This document shows, in pieces, positions 1-8,336 of a stretch of 64,000 nt of DNA. The notes beneath the pieces were generated by a model, which saw only the letters and a list, made by a program, of their open reading frames with translations, was not told the origin of the DNA and ran no database searches. The DNA is from Paenibacillus shirakamiensis. GTDB lineage: Bacteria > Bacillota > Bacilli > Paenibacillales > Paenibacillaceae. The stretch lies in assembly GCF_017874255.1 (NCBI RefSeq), contig NZ_JAGGLD010000004.1, positions 186,001-250,000 on the forward strand, in the 5' to 3' direction. A program made the translations under genes and the position numbers. Position 1 is the first letter of the stretch; each line of letters opens with the position of its first letter.

Positions 1-1
1 A

Positions 2-598
2 GCGTCTTATGTAGCACTCATCGTGATGTTCATCATCCATCTGATCCTACTTGCTCTGTTCGGCTACAATCCGATTCAATATGTACGCAAAGTGTTCCCT
101 ACACTGGTATTCGCCTTTACTTCCCGTTCTAGTGCGGCGACCATCCCTCTTAATGTAGAGACGCAAGTGAAGAAGCTTGGTGTGCCTTCAGGAATTGCTA
201 ACCTTGCAGCTTCCTTCGGGGCTACTATTGGACAAAATGGTTGTGCCGGTATTTATCCGGCTATGTTGGCAGTTATGATTGCTCCTACTGTCGGAATTGA
301 TCCAATGAGTTGGGATTTCATCTTGACCCTCATTCTTGTGGTGACCATCAGTTCCTTCGGTGTGGCGGGCGTAGGCGGCGGAGCGACATTCGCTTCCTTG
401 ATCGTGTTGTCCACCATGAACATGCCAGTAGCCTTGGCAGGACTTCTTATCTCGGTTGAACCTTTGATCGATATGGGTCGTACTACCCTCAATGTTAATG
501 ATTCCATCACGGCCGGAGTCATTACAGGCAAGATCTTAGGGGAAAACAACAAAGAAGTGTTCGATAGTAACGTTGATCTCGATGTAGCACACGCTTAA
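2..598 (+). CDS. tcyP: L-cystine/dicarboxylate:cation symporter (TcyP-like), 3' part
   Basis: C-terminal part of a dicarboxylate/amino acid:cation symporter (DAACS family); the start lies left of the window and the frame is open from base 2. The fragment has the family's reentrant-loop serine motif (SRSSAATIP), then [17 protein letters not shown] and a glycine-rich helix ([13 protein letters not shown]), and ends with the substrate/sodium-site region around [10 protein letters not shown]. The SSAATIP and GQNGCAG versions resemble B. subtilis TcyP, a cystine importer, more than glutamate carriers. It acts in the cytoplasmic membrane. A strong terminator follows, so it ends its transcription unit. 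Family is sure; cystine as substrate is inferred from motif similarity only. Confidence 0.8.
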   Translation, partial: ASYVALIVMFIIHLILLALFGYNPIQYVRKVFPTLVFAFTSRSSAATIPLNVETQVKKLGVPSGIANLAASFGATIGQNGCAGIYPAMLAVMIAPTVGIDPMSWDFILTLILVVTISSFGVAGVGGGATFASLIVLSTMNMPVALAGLLISVEPLIDMGRTTLNVNDSITAGVITGKILGENNKEVFDSNVDLDVAHA

Positions 599-636
599 AT
601 ATTATGGAGTTCAACCCCATTTTATAAGCTAACCCT

Positions 637-690
637 AACACCCTTATTCTAATACGCTTCAATTGCGGAATTAGAATAGGGGTGTTTTTT
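637..690 (+). terminator. Rho-independent terminator of tcyP
   Basis: A 15-16 bp inverted repeat (ACACCCTTATTCTAAT with ATTAGAATAGGGGTGT) is followed by a run of Ts, 40 bases after the symporter stop codon. Confidence 0.9.
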
Positions 691-827
691 ATGTATGATT
701 TATTTGTTGTGGATTATTAAAAACAAGGCACAAGTAAACTTTGAACTCATTTTCTGAATCTCCGCCTAGGCTGTATGTATATGAACTTGAGTTAGGGACC
801 CCTCAAAAATGAGCAGCAGCATATTTT

Positions 828-908
828 CTAAAATAAGAACTGAATGATGCCTACAACAATGAGCATGAAAATAAAAAATATAATGAAATTAAACATTAAT
901 TTAATCAA
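828..908 (-). CDS. Candidate 26-residue membrane miniprotein
   Basis: On the minus strand a TTG codon at 908 is preceded at 7 nt spacing by a near-perfect ribosome site (AAGGAGGG, 915-922). It opens a 26-codon frame ending in TAG at 828. The predicted peptide starts MIKLMFNFII and ends VVGIIQFLF: one hydrophobic membrane segment with a lysine near the N terminus and almost no polar residues. It lies beyond the terminator of the leftward maltose phosphorylase unit, so it needs its own promoter; only AT-rich sequence is seen upstream. I do not recognise the family. The strong ribosome site and the composition argue for a real gene, but the short length makes chance possible. Confidence 0.45.
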   Translation of the reverse strand: MIKLMFNFIIFFIFMLIVVGIIQFLF

Positions 909-995
909 TGATTACCCTCCTTAAGCTTTACTATTATTAACATATATTATTTCGTAATGAACTCTTAATTCACTACAATATTGTTGCTGGCGCAG

Positions 996-1047
996 CAAAA
1001 AGGCAGGATTCAGTCCAGCCTCCCAATCCAGCTGCTTGAACCCTGCT
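996..1047 (-). terminator. Terminator of the mdxK/pgcM unit
   Basis: Read leftward, GCAGGGTTCA pairs imperfectly with TGAATCCTGC around a loop and is followed by CTTTTTGC. It lies about 65 bases beyond the maltose phosphorylase stop codon. Confidence 0.65.
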
Positions 1048-1109
1048 TTGAGTAATCATGCTAATCTTTATGAGATTTCATTCCGCCGTAGCGTAAGACA
1101 TTAAGATAT

Positions 1110-3431
1110 CTAAAGTGTGTTCACCGATTCGCTTTCCACTTGAATCATGCCTAGACTGCCCACGCTATAATCGCGATTATGAATACGAATCGCCGCAGGA
1201 ATTTCTGTCTCATTGAATACCGTCACGCTTTGCTCCGATACATGTACTTTCAACCGAGCACCGCGGAACATCACTTTGAAGGAAAATGATGTCCAGCGAC
1301 CCGGGATAAATGGCTTCAAAATCAGTTCATCGTTCTGAACACGCAGTCCGCCAAATCCGTGAACGACTGACATCCATGTGCCTGCCATACTCGTCGTGTG
1401 ACAGCCATCTTCCGTATCGTTGTTGTAGTTATCCAAATCTAGACGTGAAGTACGTAAATACATCTCATAAGCCTTCTCTTGATAACCTAGCTCACATGCC
1501 AAAATTGAGTGGAGGCAAGGAGACAAGGAGGATTCATGAACCGTTAGCGGCTCATAGAAATCAAAGTTGCGGCGTTTGGTCTCAAGATCGTAGCGATCAC
1601 CCAGGAAGTAGAGCCCTTGAATGACATCTCCCTGCTTAATAAAGCATGAACGGAGAATTCGATCCCAAGACCAGTTCTGGTTAATCGGGAGATTACCCGG
1701 TTTGAGGTCTTTAACCTGAATAATCTCTTTGTCCAAAAAGCCATCCTGTTGTAAGAAGATACCGAGTTCTTTGTCCTCGGGATAGTACATTTTAGTGATG
1801 ATATCCTTCCACTTCGCTGTCTCTTCTGTAGTAAGTTTTAGTTTATCCAGCAATTCCTCATAGCGATGCGGTTCGTTAGTCTCAAGGTAGTCCAAGGCTT
1901 CTAATGTGTATTCAAGTGTCCACATCGCAATGCGATTGGTGTACCAGTTGTTATTCACATTGTTCTCGTATTCATTGGGTCCAGTGACCCCGAGCATTAC
2001 GTATTTGTCCTTCAGAGGAGCATAATTCACGCGTTCTTCCCAGAACCTTGAAATCTCCGCAAGTACTTCAAGTCCGTATTGACCTAAATAGGATTTGTCA
2101 CCGGTATAATTCACATAATTATAGATAGCATAAGCAATCGCACCATTTCTATGGATCTCTTCAAAGGTAATTTCCCACTCATTGTGGCATTCTTCCCCAT
2201 TCATCGTTACCATCGGGTACAATGCACCTTTGCTGAATCCTAGCTTACGTGCATTTTCCTTGGCTTTCTCCAGGTGTTTGTAGCGATAGATGAGCAAATT
2301 CCGGGCGATGGAAGAGTCCGCCGTACTGAGGTAGAAAGGTACACAATAAGCTTCGGTATCCCAATAGGTGCTGCCGCCGTATTTTTCACCCGTGAAGCCT
2401 TTAGGCCCAATATTAAGGCGATCATCCTCACCACTATAGGTCTGATTCAATTGAAAAATATTAAAGCGAATCGCTTGCTGTGCCGCCACGTCTCCCTCAA
2501 TAATGATGTCACTTTCTTTCCATTTGTCTGCCCATGCTGCCGCTTGTTCAGAGAGAAGCACATCAAAACCGGCTGTCGTCGCTTTATTCAGGGACTTCGT
2601 TGCAGCTTCCACAAGCTGGCCTAATCCGTAATTGCGTGATGTAACGTTAGCAACATATTTATAGAGGACAATCTCATCATTTGGTGCTGCTGCTATGGTA
2701 ATGTCATTTGCTACGTATTTTTCTTTTTCAGAAGTGGAGGGAGTAAATTCTAGCTTTTGGCCGTTTTTGACAATATCGTAGGTCATGACCGAAGTTATAT
2801 GAAAATCTAATTTCTTCGTCTTGAGCGTCAGGTTCGCTGTACAAAGTCCTACTTCTTTGCTGACTTCATTCCAGAATTTCTCCTCATAATTCGAATCCTT
2901 ATTTTTAACATCTCCATCTAGGTAAGGCGTGAGCCGAATAGGTGCGGAGAAGTTCAGCGGGGTAATAGCGTAGCGAATCGCCCCAATCTCGTGACGAGCA
3001 ATACTTACGAAACGGGTGGAGGCAATTTTAAGCTGCTTGCCATCAGCCATTTTGACCACAGCAGTACGCGCCAAATATCCTTCTTTCATATTCAATTCCC
3101 GGCGGAATTCCGTTACACTGCATGCGGCCAAGTCGAGAGGGCTACCGTTAACGTGAACATCAATTCCGATCCAGTTGGTACTATTGAGTACTTTGGCAAA
3201 ATAATCTGGATAGCCATTTTTCCACCAGCCTACACGGGTCTTATCCGGGTAATACACGCCAGCCATGTAGCTTCCTTGCAGAGATGGACCGCTGTACTTT
3301 TCCTCGAAATTGGCACGCTGCCCTATATATCCATTGCCGATACTAAATACACTTTCGGAAATCTCTTGGTGTATGGCATCAAAAGATTCTTCGATAATAG
3401 ACCATTCATCAAGTTTCAAATACTGTTTCAC
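1110..3431 (-). CDS. mdxK: Maltose phosphorylase (GH65)
   Basis: 773 residues, full length for glycoside hydrolase family 65. Family members split maltose with inorganic phosphate into glucose and beta-glucose-1-phosphate in the cytosol. An N-terminal beta-sandwich (about 1-270) leads through a helical linker to the (alpha/alpha)6 barrel. The motif GVTGPNEYENNVNNN places the general acid at Glu487, the same position as in the Lactobacillus brevis enzyme, and YWDTEAYCVPFYL is also typical of maltose phosphorylases. Start: GTG at 3431 with GAAGGAG 9 nt upstream. It follows pgcM by 29 nt, and that enzyme converts its product to glucose-6-phosphate, so the two form a phosphorolytic pair. Kojibiose or trehalose phosphorylase is less likely given the maltodextrin neighbours. 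Confidence 0.93.
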   Translation of the reverse strand: MKQYLKLDEWSIIEESFDAIHQEISESVFSIGNGYIGQRANFEEKYSGPSLQGSYMAGVYYPDKTRVGWWKNGYPDYFAKVLNSTNWIGIDVHVNGSPLDLAACSVTEFRRELNMKEGYLARTAVVKMADGKQLKIASTRFVSIARHEIGAIRYAITPLNFSAPIRLTPYLDGDVKNKDSNYEEKFWNEVSKEVGLCTANLTLKTKKLDFHITSVMTYDIVKNGQKLEFTPSTSEKEKYVANDITIAAAPNDEIVLYKYVANVTSRNYGLGQLVEAATKSLNKATTAGFDVLLSEQAAAWADKWKESDIIIEGDVAAQQAIRFNIFQLNQTYSGEDDRLNIGPKGFTGEKYGGSTYWDTEAYCVPFYLSTADSSIARNLLIYRYKHLEKAKENARKLGFSKGALYPMVTMNGEECHNEWEITFEEIHRNGAIAYAIYNYVNYTGDKSYLGQYGLEVLAEISRFWEERVNYAPLKDKYVMLGVTGPNEYENNVNNNWYTNRIAMWTLEYTLEALDYLETNEPHRYEELLDKLKLTTEETAKWKDIITKMYYPEDKELGIFLQQDGFLDKEIIQVKDLKPGNLPINQNWSWDRILRSCFIKQGDVIQGLYFLGDRYDLETKRRNFDFYEPLTVHESSLSPCLHSILACELGYQEKAYEMYLRTSRLDLDNYNNDTEDGCHTTSMAGTWMSVVHGFGGLRVQNDELILKPFIPGRWTSFSFKVMFRGARLKVHVSEQSVTVFNETEIPAAIRIHNRDYSVGSLGMIQVESESVNTL

Positions 3432-3460
3432 AATAACCGACTCCTTCGCTAGCGCTTTAT

Positions 3461-4111
3461 TTACAATTGCTGTAGCCGCTCGGTAGACATCTCTGCCAAG
3501 GAAGAAACGACTATAGTAGCATGCCCTAAATTCTGGGCTGATCCGATTCCAACACTACGCATACCCGCACGGGTAGCCGCCTCAATACCTGCTTCAGCAT
3601 CTTCGAATACGACACATTGATCTGGCAAGGTATCAAGGGCCTTTGCTCCAAGGAGAAATACCTCAGGATTAGGCTTAGCCTGACTCGTATGTGTTCCATC
3701 TATAATGGCATCGAAGTACGGGGTAAGACCCGTATTGTTCAGGATAATCATCGCATTTTTGCTTGCCGAGCCTAGTGCAACTTTGATTCCTTGCGCTCGG
3801 CAGGCTTGAAGGAATTCAAGTGCACCGGGAAGGATTTCAGAAGCACCCATAGTAGAAATGGAATCTACATACCATCTGTTCTTGCGCTCAGCTAGTTCAA
3901 GCTTACGCTGATCATCAAGCTCTATACCGCCGATCCCGAGCAAAATATCTAGGGATGCCGCGCGCGATACACCTTTCAACTTCTCATTATCTTTCAAGGT
4001 GAATTCAAATCCAAGCTCCTCAGCCAGCCGTTGCCAAGCAAGATAATGATATTTGGCTGTATCCACAAGGACACCATCTAAATCGAATAAGCATGCATGA
4101 ATAGGGGACAT
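3461..4111 (-). CDS. pgcM: Beta-phosphoglucomutase
   Basis: 216-residue HAD-superfamily enzyme. It is expected to convert beta-glucose-1-phosphate from maltose phosphorylase into glucose-6-phosphate. Motif I is LFDLDGVLVDTAKYHYLAW, with nucleophile and acid/base aspartates and the family-specific histidine. Motif II is in VALGSASKN. The motif III lysine is in SQAKPNPEVF, and motif IV is VVFEDAEAGIEAA. The ATG at 4111 has a GGAGGTATTTCA ribosome region. An operator-like palindrome (GCAAACGTTTGT) lies 25-36 bases upstream, so pgcM-mdxK may be controlled separately from mdxR by the LacI-type regulator. Confidence 0.93.
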   Translation of the reverse strand: MSPIHACLFDLDGVLVDTAKYHYLAWQRLAEELGFEFTLKDNEKLKGVSRAASLDILLGIGGIELDDQRKLELAERKNRWYVDSISTMGASEILPGALEFLQACRAQGIKVALGSASKNAMIILNNTGLTPYFDAIIDGTHTSQAKPNPEVFLLGAKALDTLPDQCVVFEDAEAGIEAATRAGMRSVGIGSAQNLGHATIVVSSLAEMSTERLQQL

Positions 4112-4133
4112 TGAAATACCTCCGTTATAGTTT

Positions 4134-4150
4134 GCGCAAACGTTTGTACA
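4134..4150. promoter_or_regulatory. Operator-like palindrome before pgcM
   Basis: GCGCAAACGTTTGTACA has the shape of a LacI/GalR-family operator (half site GCAAACG, central CG). It shares the GCAAACG core with two sites upstream of mdxE at 8151 and 8277. The likely ligand is the LacI-type regulator encoded next door, though CcpA is possible. Confidence 0.6.
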
Positions 4151-4208
4151 ACAAGCGAAAAATAAATGAAGCAGCGATGCTTCAGTTTATTTTGTGTCTC
4201 GTTTCTTA

Positions 4209-5243
4209 TCACCTTTTAGGCAGTGACAGCATAGAGGATTCGCGGATCATCAAACGATGCGGAATAATCTGACGTGTCTGATATATCGTGTCTCCATTGT
4301 TCTGGATATTCTGAATAAGTAATTGCGAAGCGGTATATCCCAATTGGTAGATGCCAATATCAATACTGCTTATTGGGGGTGAAGATAGTTCTGCCATTGT
4401 AATGTTATTGAAGCTAACCAGACAGACATCATCAGGTACTTTAAAGTTCAGTTCATGTAATCCACGCAGAATGCCGAATGATACCATATCATCTACGACG
4501 ACTAGTGCAGTAGGGCGGTTAGGAAGACTCATGATAAAAGACATCGCACGATATCCACTATCTTGTACAAATTCCCCTTCTACAATCCACTCTTGCCGCA
4601 TTTCCAAATTGGCGTCTGCCAAAGCATTCTGATATCCTTTGAGGCGGTCTTGAGACACCGTCAAATTAGGAGGTCCGCTGACGAATCCGATACGTTCATG
4701 GCCCATAGTAATTAGATGCTTAGTAGCATCATAAGAAGCCTGAACGTTATCTGTGTCCACGGATAATACGTCATCGTAATCTTCACTTCGACCAATCACG
4801 ACAAAAGGATAATCATTCTGATGCAGAAATTCGATAACTGGGTCATCTTTACGTGAATACAGGAGAATGGCGCCATCTACACGGCGGCCTTTGAGCAGCC
4901 TAGCCACAGCTTCTACTTCTTCCTTTTCATTGGCACCTGAACTGATAAGTACGTCAAATCCTGAGCGGTTGGCCTGCGTAACAATACCACGAATCAACTC
5001 CATAAAGAACAAGTTAGAGAACAATTCTTCCGCTGGCTTCGGTAGAATGATGCATATGCTCTCGGTCGTCTTCGACACCAGGCTTTTGGCCATAATATTC
5101 GGATGATAGCCGAGCTGCTCCATAATCTCTTTCACTTTATGAGAAGTTTGTGCGCTGATTCGAGGGTGATTGGACAGTACCCGAGATACGGTGGATGGTG
5201 ATACTCCAGCCTTTTTGGCGACATCCTTAATGGTTACAGCCAT
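4209..5243 (-). CDS. mdxR: LacI-family maltodextrin regulator
   Basis: 344 residues. The N-terminal helix-turn-helix is TIKDVAKKAGVSPSTVSRVL, followed by the hinge helix that contacts the minor groove (around NIMAKSLVSK). A periplasmic-binding-protein-like sensor domain covers about residues 60-335. Family members repress or activate sugar operons in response to the sugar. The position inside the maltodextrin locus and the GCAAACG palindromes nearby point to control of mdxE, the amylase gene and pgcM-mdxK. The ATG at 5243 has AGGAGG 5 nt upstream. Whether it activates, as described for B. subtilis MdxR, or represses like MalR cannot be read from sequence. Confidence 0.88.
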   Translation of the reverse strand: MAVTIKDVAKKAGVSPSTVSRVLSNHPRISAQTSHKVKEIMEQLGYHPNIMAKSLVSKTTESICIILPKPAEELFSNLFFMELIRGIVTQANRSGFDVLISSGANEKEEVEAVARLLKGRRVDGAILLYSRKDDPVIEFLHQNDYPFVVIGRSEDYDDVLSVDTDNVQASYDATKHLITMGHERIGFVSGPPNLTVSQDRLKGYQNALADANLEMRQEWIVEGEFVQDSGYRAMSFIMSLPNRPTALVVVDDMVSFGILRGLHELNFKVPDDVCLVSFNNITMAELSSPPISSIDIGIYQLGYTASQLLIQNIQNNGDTIYQTRQIIPHRLMIRESSMLSLPKR

Positions 5244-5410
5244 GGGTACCTCCTCTATGGAACCGGTTGCTTTTTTACAATGTAATCTTAATCTAAAGGA
5301 TGGGGAATGTAAATAGAATAGCCCTTAAGATAACCTAGGTTATACGACATTCGTATACCTCATTTGATCTCATGAATTTACTGCAAATTATGTATAAAAG
5401 TGGATCATTA

Positions 5411-5794
5411 TCATGGAGCAACAATTTCCACCTTTATGCGGTCGGGGTCCTCAAAAAAGACAGCGTAATGCTCTGACCCTCCTGCATATGGATATTGATC
5501 GTGATAGAGCAGCTGGACTCCGCGTTCTTTAATCTGGCTTGTGAGTTGGTCCACATGTTGCTGAGAAGAGGCATAGAATGCGAGATGATTTAAGCCCACA
5601 CGAGAACGATGATAGGGGATATCTAGAAATCTTGCTTCCGTTTGAACAAAGACAAGGTAGGTTGGCCCCAGCTTCCAGCTCCGTCCATCTTCCCAAGATT
5701 GATAAGGTTCGTATCCTAATTCTTCTAATAGCCATCCCCAAAAATCTGTACTTTTTCTGAGATTAGAGACGTATAGTTCAACATGGTGTAACAA
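5411..5794 (-). CDS. VOC (glyoxalase/bleomycin resistance) superfamily protein
   Basis: 127 residues when started at TTG 5794, which has AGAGGTG 6 nt upstream and begins the first beta strand (LLHHVELYVSNL). A frame open further upstream adds residues unlike the fold. Paired beta-alpha-beta-beta-beta units are visible: HHVELYV..., then GLNHLAFYASS and the C-terminal FFEDPDRIKVEIV. The His near the N terminus, the central His and the final Glu fit a metal site. The substrate is unknown. It sits between mdxR and the amylase gene in the same direction but has no evident role in maltodextrin use. Confidence 0.75.
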   Translation of the reverse strand: MLHHVELYVSNLRKSTDFWGWLLEELGYEPYQSWEDGRSWKLGPTYLVFVQTEARFLDIPYHRSRVGLNHLAFYASSQQHVDQLTSQIKERGVQLLYHDQYPYAGGSEHYAVFFEDPDRIKVEIVAP

Positions 5795-5928
5795 GCTGTT
5801 CACCTCTTCTGAAATGTCATATGCCAAAGTATCAATTATTGAGTCATTGCAGAGCATTCGTCTAGCGTACTACCATGCCATTCCCAGATCATTGGGGGGT
5901 GTGAAATGAGAAAAAACAGGCACTTCGT

Positions 5929-7677
5929 TTATTGCACTATAGCCGTAAGAATAGCATATCCATAGGCTGGAAGCCGAACAGCCAGTTTGCCCTGCTTAGC
6001 TATCCATTTCTCACCCGTAAAGTTATCTTTCCACTGTTTTTCTTCTACGTTTACTTCCAGTGTCTGAATGATGTTGTCATTATTGGCAAAGATCAGCACG
6101 GTCTCTTCGTCCAGTTGACGATGAAAGACGAGCTTAGTGCTTCCTTCTTCGGCAGATAGAAAATGAAGTGTGCCTGTACGTAGAGCTGGCAACTCACTGC
6201 GAATACGAATGAGCTGTTGATAGAAGGAGAAGAGATCTCGATCCTGTTGATCCGCATCCCATACCATGCATTTTCTGCAATCAGGGTCTGCACCCCCATC
6301 CATTCCGAATTCATCTCCATAATAAATGCAAGGAGAACCTGTATAGGTGAACATCAGAACTTCCGCCAGCTTAAATTTATCTTTATTTCCTTCACATAAA
6401 GTGAGTAGGCGCGGCGTATCATGACTATCTAGCAAATTGAACGCAACTTCGCTAGCTTGGCGAGGGTAGCGCGACAATTGCAGACCGATAGCACTTGCAT
6501 ACTGACTAGCATCCGAGATCCGCTCCACAATGAAATCGGTAATAGCATTGGTGAGAGGATAATTCATTACAGCATCGAATTGATCTCCTTCCAACCAAGG
6601 TGAAGCTTCGTTCCAGATTTCTCCTAGGATGAAGGCGTCTGGATTCGCTGTCTTGACGACTTTCCGGAATTCTCGCCAGAAATAGTGATCCACTTCATTC
6701 GCTACATCTAACCGCCAACCATCAATTCCAATTTCTTTAATCCAGTATTCGGCCACACCTAGAAGATACTCACGTACTTCAGGATTCTCCGTATTGAGCT
6801 TGGGCATATGAGGCTCAAAGGCAAAGGTATCATACGTAGGAATGCCATGCTCAACTTGAAGTGGTAGCTTCCGAATATGGAACCAGTCTTTGAATTTGGA
6901 TTGATCTCCTTTTTCTTGGACATCTAGGAAGGGTGCAAACGTTGCACCCGCATGATTAAATACGGCATCCAGCAGTACTCGAATTCCGCGATCATGACAT
7001 TTTTGGACAAGTTCTTTCATAGTGTCCGCATCACCGAACTGGGGGTCAATTTTCATGTAATCTTGAGTGTCGTATTTATGATTAGTCTGAGCTGCAAAGA
7101 CCGGTGTAAAATAGATCGCGTTCACTCCAAGCTCAGTAAGATGATCAAGATGGTCAATGACACCTTGTAAATCGCCCCCAAAGTAATTATCTCTTGTTGG
7201 TGTACCGCCCCAAGGCTCTACCTGATCTGAACTTATGGAAGGATTCCCATTAGCAAAACGTTCGGGGAAGATTTGATAGAATACGGCTTCCTTTACCCAA
7301 GCTGGAGGCGTAAATACATCAATCGGATTGATGTATGGAAATTCGAATAGTCTTTCCGGATGAAGAGGTAGATCTTTGAGAATTTCATTTTCGGTCATCC
7401 ATACTTTCTCTGAACCTTTGTGTAGTAGAAACCCGTATTTTAGGCGGCGAAAAGGAGGTTTAACCTCGCATTCCCAATAGTCAAATTGATGATCTGAAGA
7501 CATGACATACATGGGTACTAATTCGACTGTGGTATCCCAAGCGTATTTATCGCCAGTCCAAGCATGAACCTCCGTTAAATCTCCCTTTTTAGCACGAAGC
7601 CGGAGGTGAATAGTTTCATGGTCATAGGCATACGCCCAGTTAAGTTTTGGGCGGTGGTAGATCGCTTCTAAATTCAA
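5929..7677 (-). CDS. bbmA: Neopullulanase/maltogenic amylase/cyclomaltodextrinase (GH13_20)
   Basis: 582 residues, no signal peptide, so cytosolic. The N-terminal CBM34-type domain (about 1-120), characteristic of the dimeric GH13_20 group, precedes the barrel. Conserved regions: DAVFNHAG, GWRLDVANE with nucleophile Asp324, GEIWNEA with acid Glu353, and LLDSHDTPR with Asp420. This numbering is within one residue of Thermoactinomyces vulgaris TVAII. Enzymes of this group cut imported maltodextrins and cyclodextrins to maltose and glucose, which supplies maltose phosphorylase. Start: TTG at 7677, with AGGAGG at good spacing. It diverges from mdxE across a 0.66 kb regulatory gap. The exact specificity (neopullulanase or cyclodextrinase) is not decidable by reading. 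Confidence 0.9.
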   Translation of the reverse strand: MNLEAIYHRPKLNWAYAYDHETIHLRLRAKKGDLTEVHAWTGDKYAWDTTVELVPMYVMSSDHQFDYWECEVKPPFRRLKYGFLLHKGSEKVWMTENEILKDLPLHPERLFEFPYINPIDVFTPPAWVKEAVFYQIFPERFANGNPSISSDQVEPWGGTPTRDNYFGGDLQGVIDHLDHLTELGVNAIYFTPVFAAQTNHKYDTQDYMKIDPQFGDADTMKELVQKCHDRGIRVLLDAVFNHAGATFAPFLDVQEKGDQSKFKDWFHIRKLPLQVEHGIPTYDTFAFEPHMPKLNTENPEVREYLLGVAEYWIKEIGIDGWRLDVANEVDHYFWREFRKVVKTANPDAFILGEIWNEASPWLEGDQFDAVMNYPLTNAITDFIVERISDASQYASAIGLQLSRYPRQASEVAFNLLDSHDTPRLLTLCEGNKDKFKLAEVLMFTYTGSPCIYYGDEFGMDGGADPDCRKCMVWDADQQDRDLFSFYQQLIRIRSELPALRTGTLHFLSAEEGSTKLVFHRQLDEETVLIFANNDNIIQTLEVNVEEKQWKDNFTGEKWIAKQGKLAVRLPAYGYAILTAIVQ

Positions 7678-7712
7678 GTAAATTGCCTCCTAATTGGATG
7701 AAATATTAGAGC

Positions 7713-7757
7713 AAAAAAGCACATCCGGACCTTATTAATGGGCTCCGAGGATGTACC
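7713..7757 (-). terminator. Minus-strand terminator-like hairpin upstream of the amylase gene
   Basis: Read leftward, ACATCC...GGAGCC pairs with GGTCCGGATGT and is followed by GCTTTTTTGC. It lies 36 bases before the amylase start, so it would act in the amylase leader rather than after a recognised gene. Confidence 0.5.
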
Positions 7758-8051
7758 TGAAAGGAAACATTGCCTTTAAATTATCATGGTAAAATAGTAT
7801 GTACGTGTCACATTGGACAGGATTATAGCATGCCATTTTCATAGTGACAATATCAATAATAAGAGTATATAAACCATATAGCAAAGCTTGAATATCATTT
7901 TGAGTTACTGGTAGAAAAGAGTACACGATCACAAATAGTAATTGATTAAAAGGTGGATGATATTACTTTGAATCTGATATCAATTAGTCCCTTTGGTTAT
8001 GCCATAGAGCATAAATTTCCTAGGATTTATAGCATGAATAAAGCATCAAAT

Positions 8052-8082
8052 GAAGAAAAAAAGATCACATAAAATGTGATCC
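8052..8082 (-). terminator. Second minus-strand terminator-like hairpin
   Basis: Read leftward, GGATCACATTTTATGTGATC (perfect 8 bp arms GATCACAT/ATGTGATC, loop TTT A) is followed by seven Ts and CTTC. No gene precedes it in this direction. Confidence 0.5.
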
Positions 8083-8150
8083 GTTGCGATATAAGGAGTA
8101 ATAAAGAGTAATATGGAGATATCAACCCTATATTGCAGGAAAACAACCAA

Positions 8151-8166
8151 TGCAAACGTTTTTACT
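8151..8166. promoter_or_regulatory. Operator-like site upstream of mdxE
   Basis: TGCAAACGTTTTTACT: a GCAAACG half site and imperfect dyad shared with the pgcM palindrome. Likely bound by MdxR or CcpA. Confidence 0.5.
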
Positions 8167-8202
8167 ATGATTAATCGATGCTGTATGATGTTTTTAGGAA
8201 TG

Positions 8203-8213
8203 AAGCGCTTTCT
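8203..8213. promoter_or_regulatory. cre-like site upstream of mdxE
   Basis: GAAGCGCTTTC matches the inner part of the common catabolite-responsive element form AAAGCGCTTTC at all but one position. It fits CcpA control of a sugar operon. Confidence 0.45.
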
Positions 8214-8276
8214 ATTTTATAAATCTTGCTAAAACATAGAAAATTACGAGGATTTGCAACCTTGTATCAAGTTTAA

Positions 8277-8292
8277 TGAAATCGTTTGCGCA
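8277..8292. promoter_or_regulatory. Operator-like site just upstream of mdxE
   Basis: TGAAATCGTTTGCGCA contains the complement of GCGCAAACGAT, the same core as the pgcM site. It lies 45-60 bases before the mdxE start codon, where a bound regulator would meet RNA polymerase. Confidence 0.5.
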
Positions 8293-8336
8293 TTGTTTCT
8301 GTAAAGGATTCGCTAATAACGGGAGGGTTAATACAA

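Larger units (their letters stand above)
7678..8336. other. Divergent regulatory region between amylase gene and mdxE
   Basis: 659 bases without a convincing gene. It holds two minus-oriented hairpins with T tracts (7713-7757 and 8052-8082), two GCAAACG operator-like sites (8151, 8277) and a cre-like GAAGCGCTTTC at 8203-8213. A GTG-initiated 65-codon frame (7735-7932, minus) has no ribosome site and is not called. Confidence 0.6.

Noticed and set aside
961..1080. tRNA or small RNA left of mdxK
   Set aside because: The GC-rich pairing is explained by a terminator of the leftward operon; no cloverleaf or CCA end.
7735..7932. 65-codon minus-strand frame before the amylase gene
   Set aside because: GTG start without ribosome site, low-complexity AT-rich translation, and the end overlaps a terminator-like hairpin.
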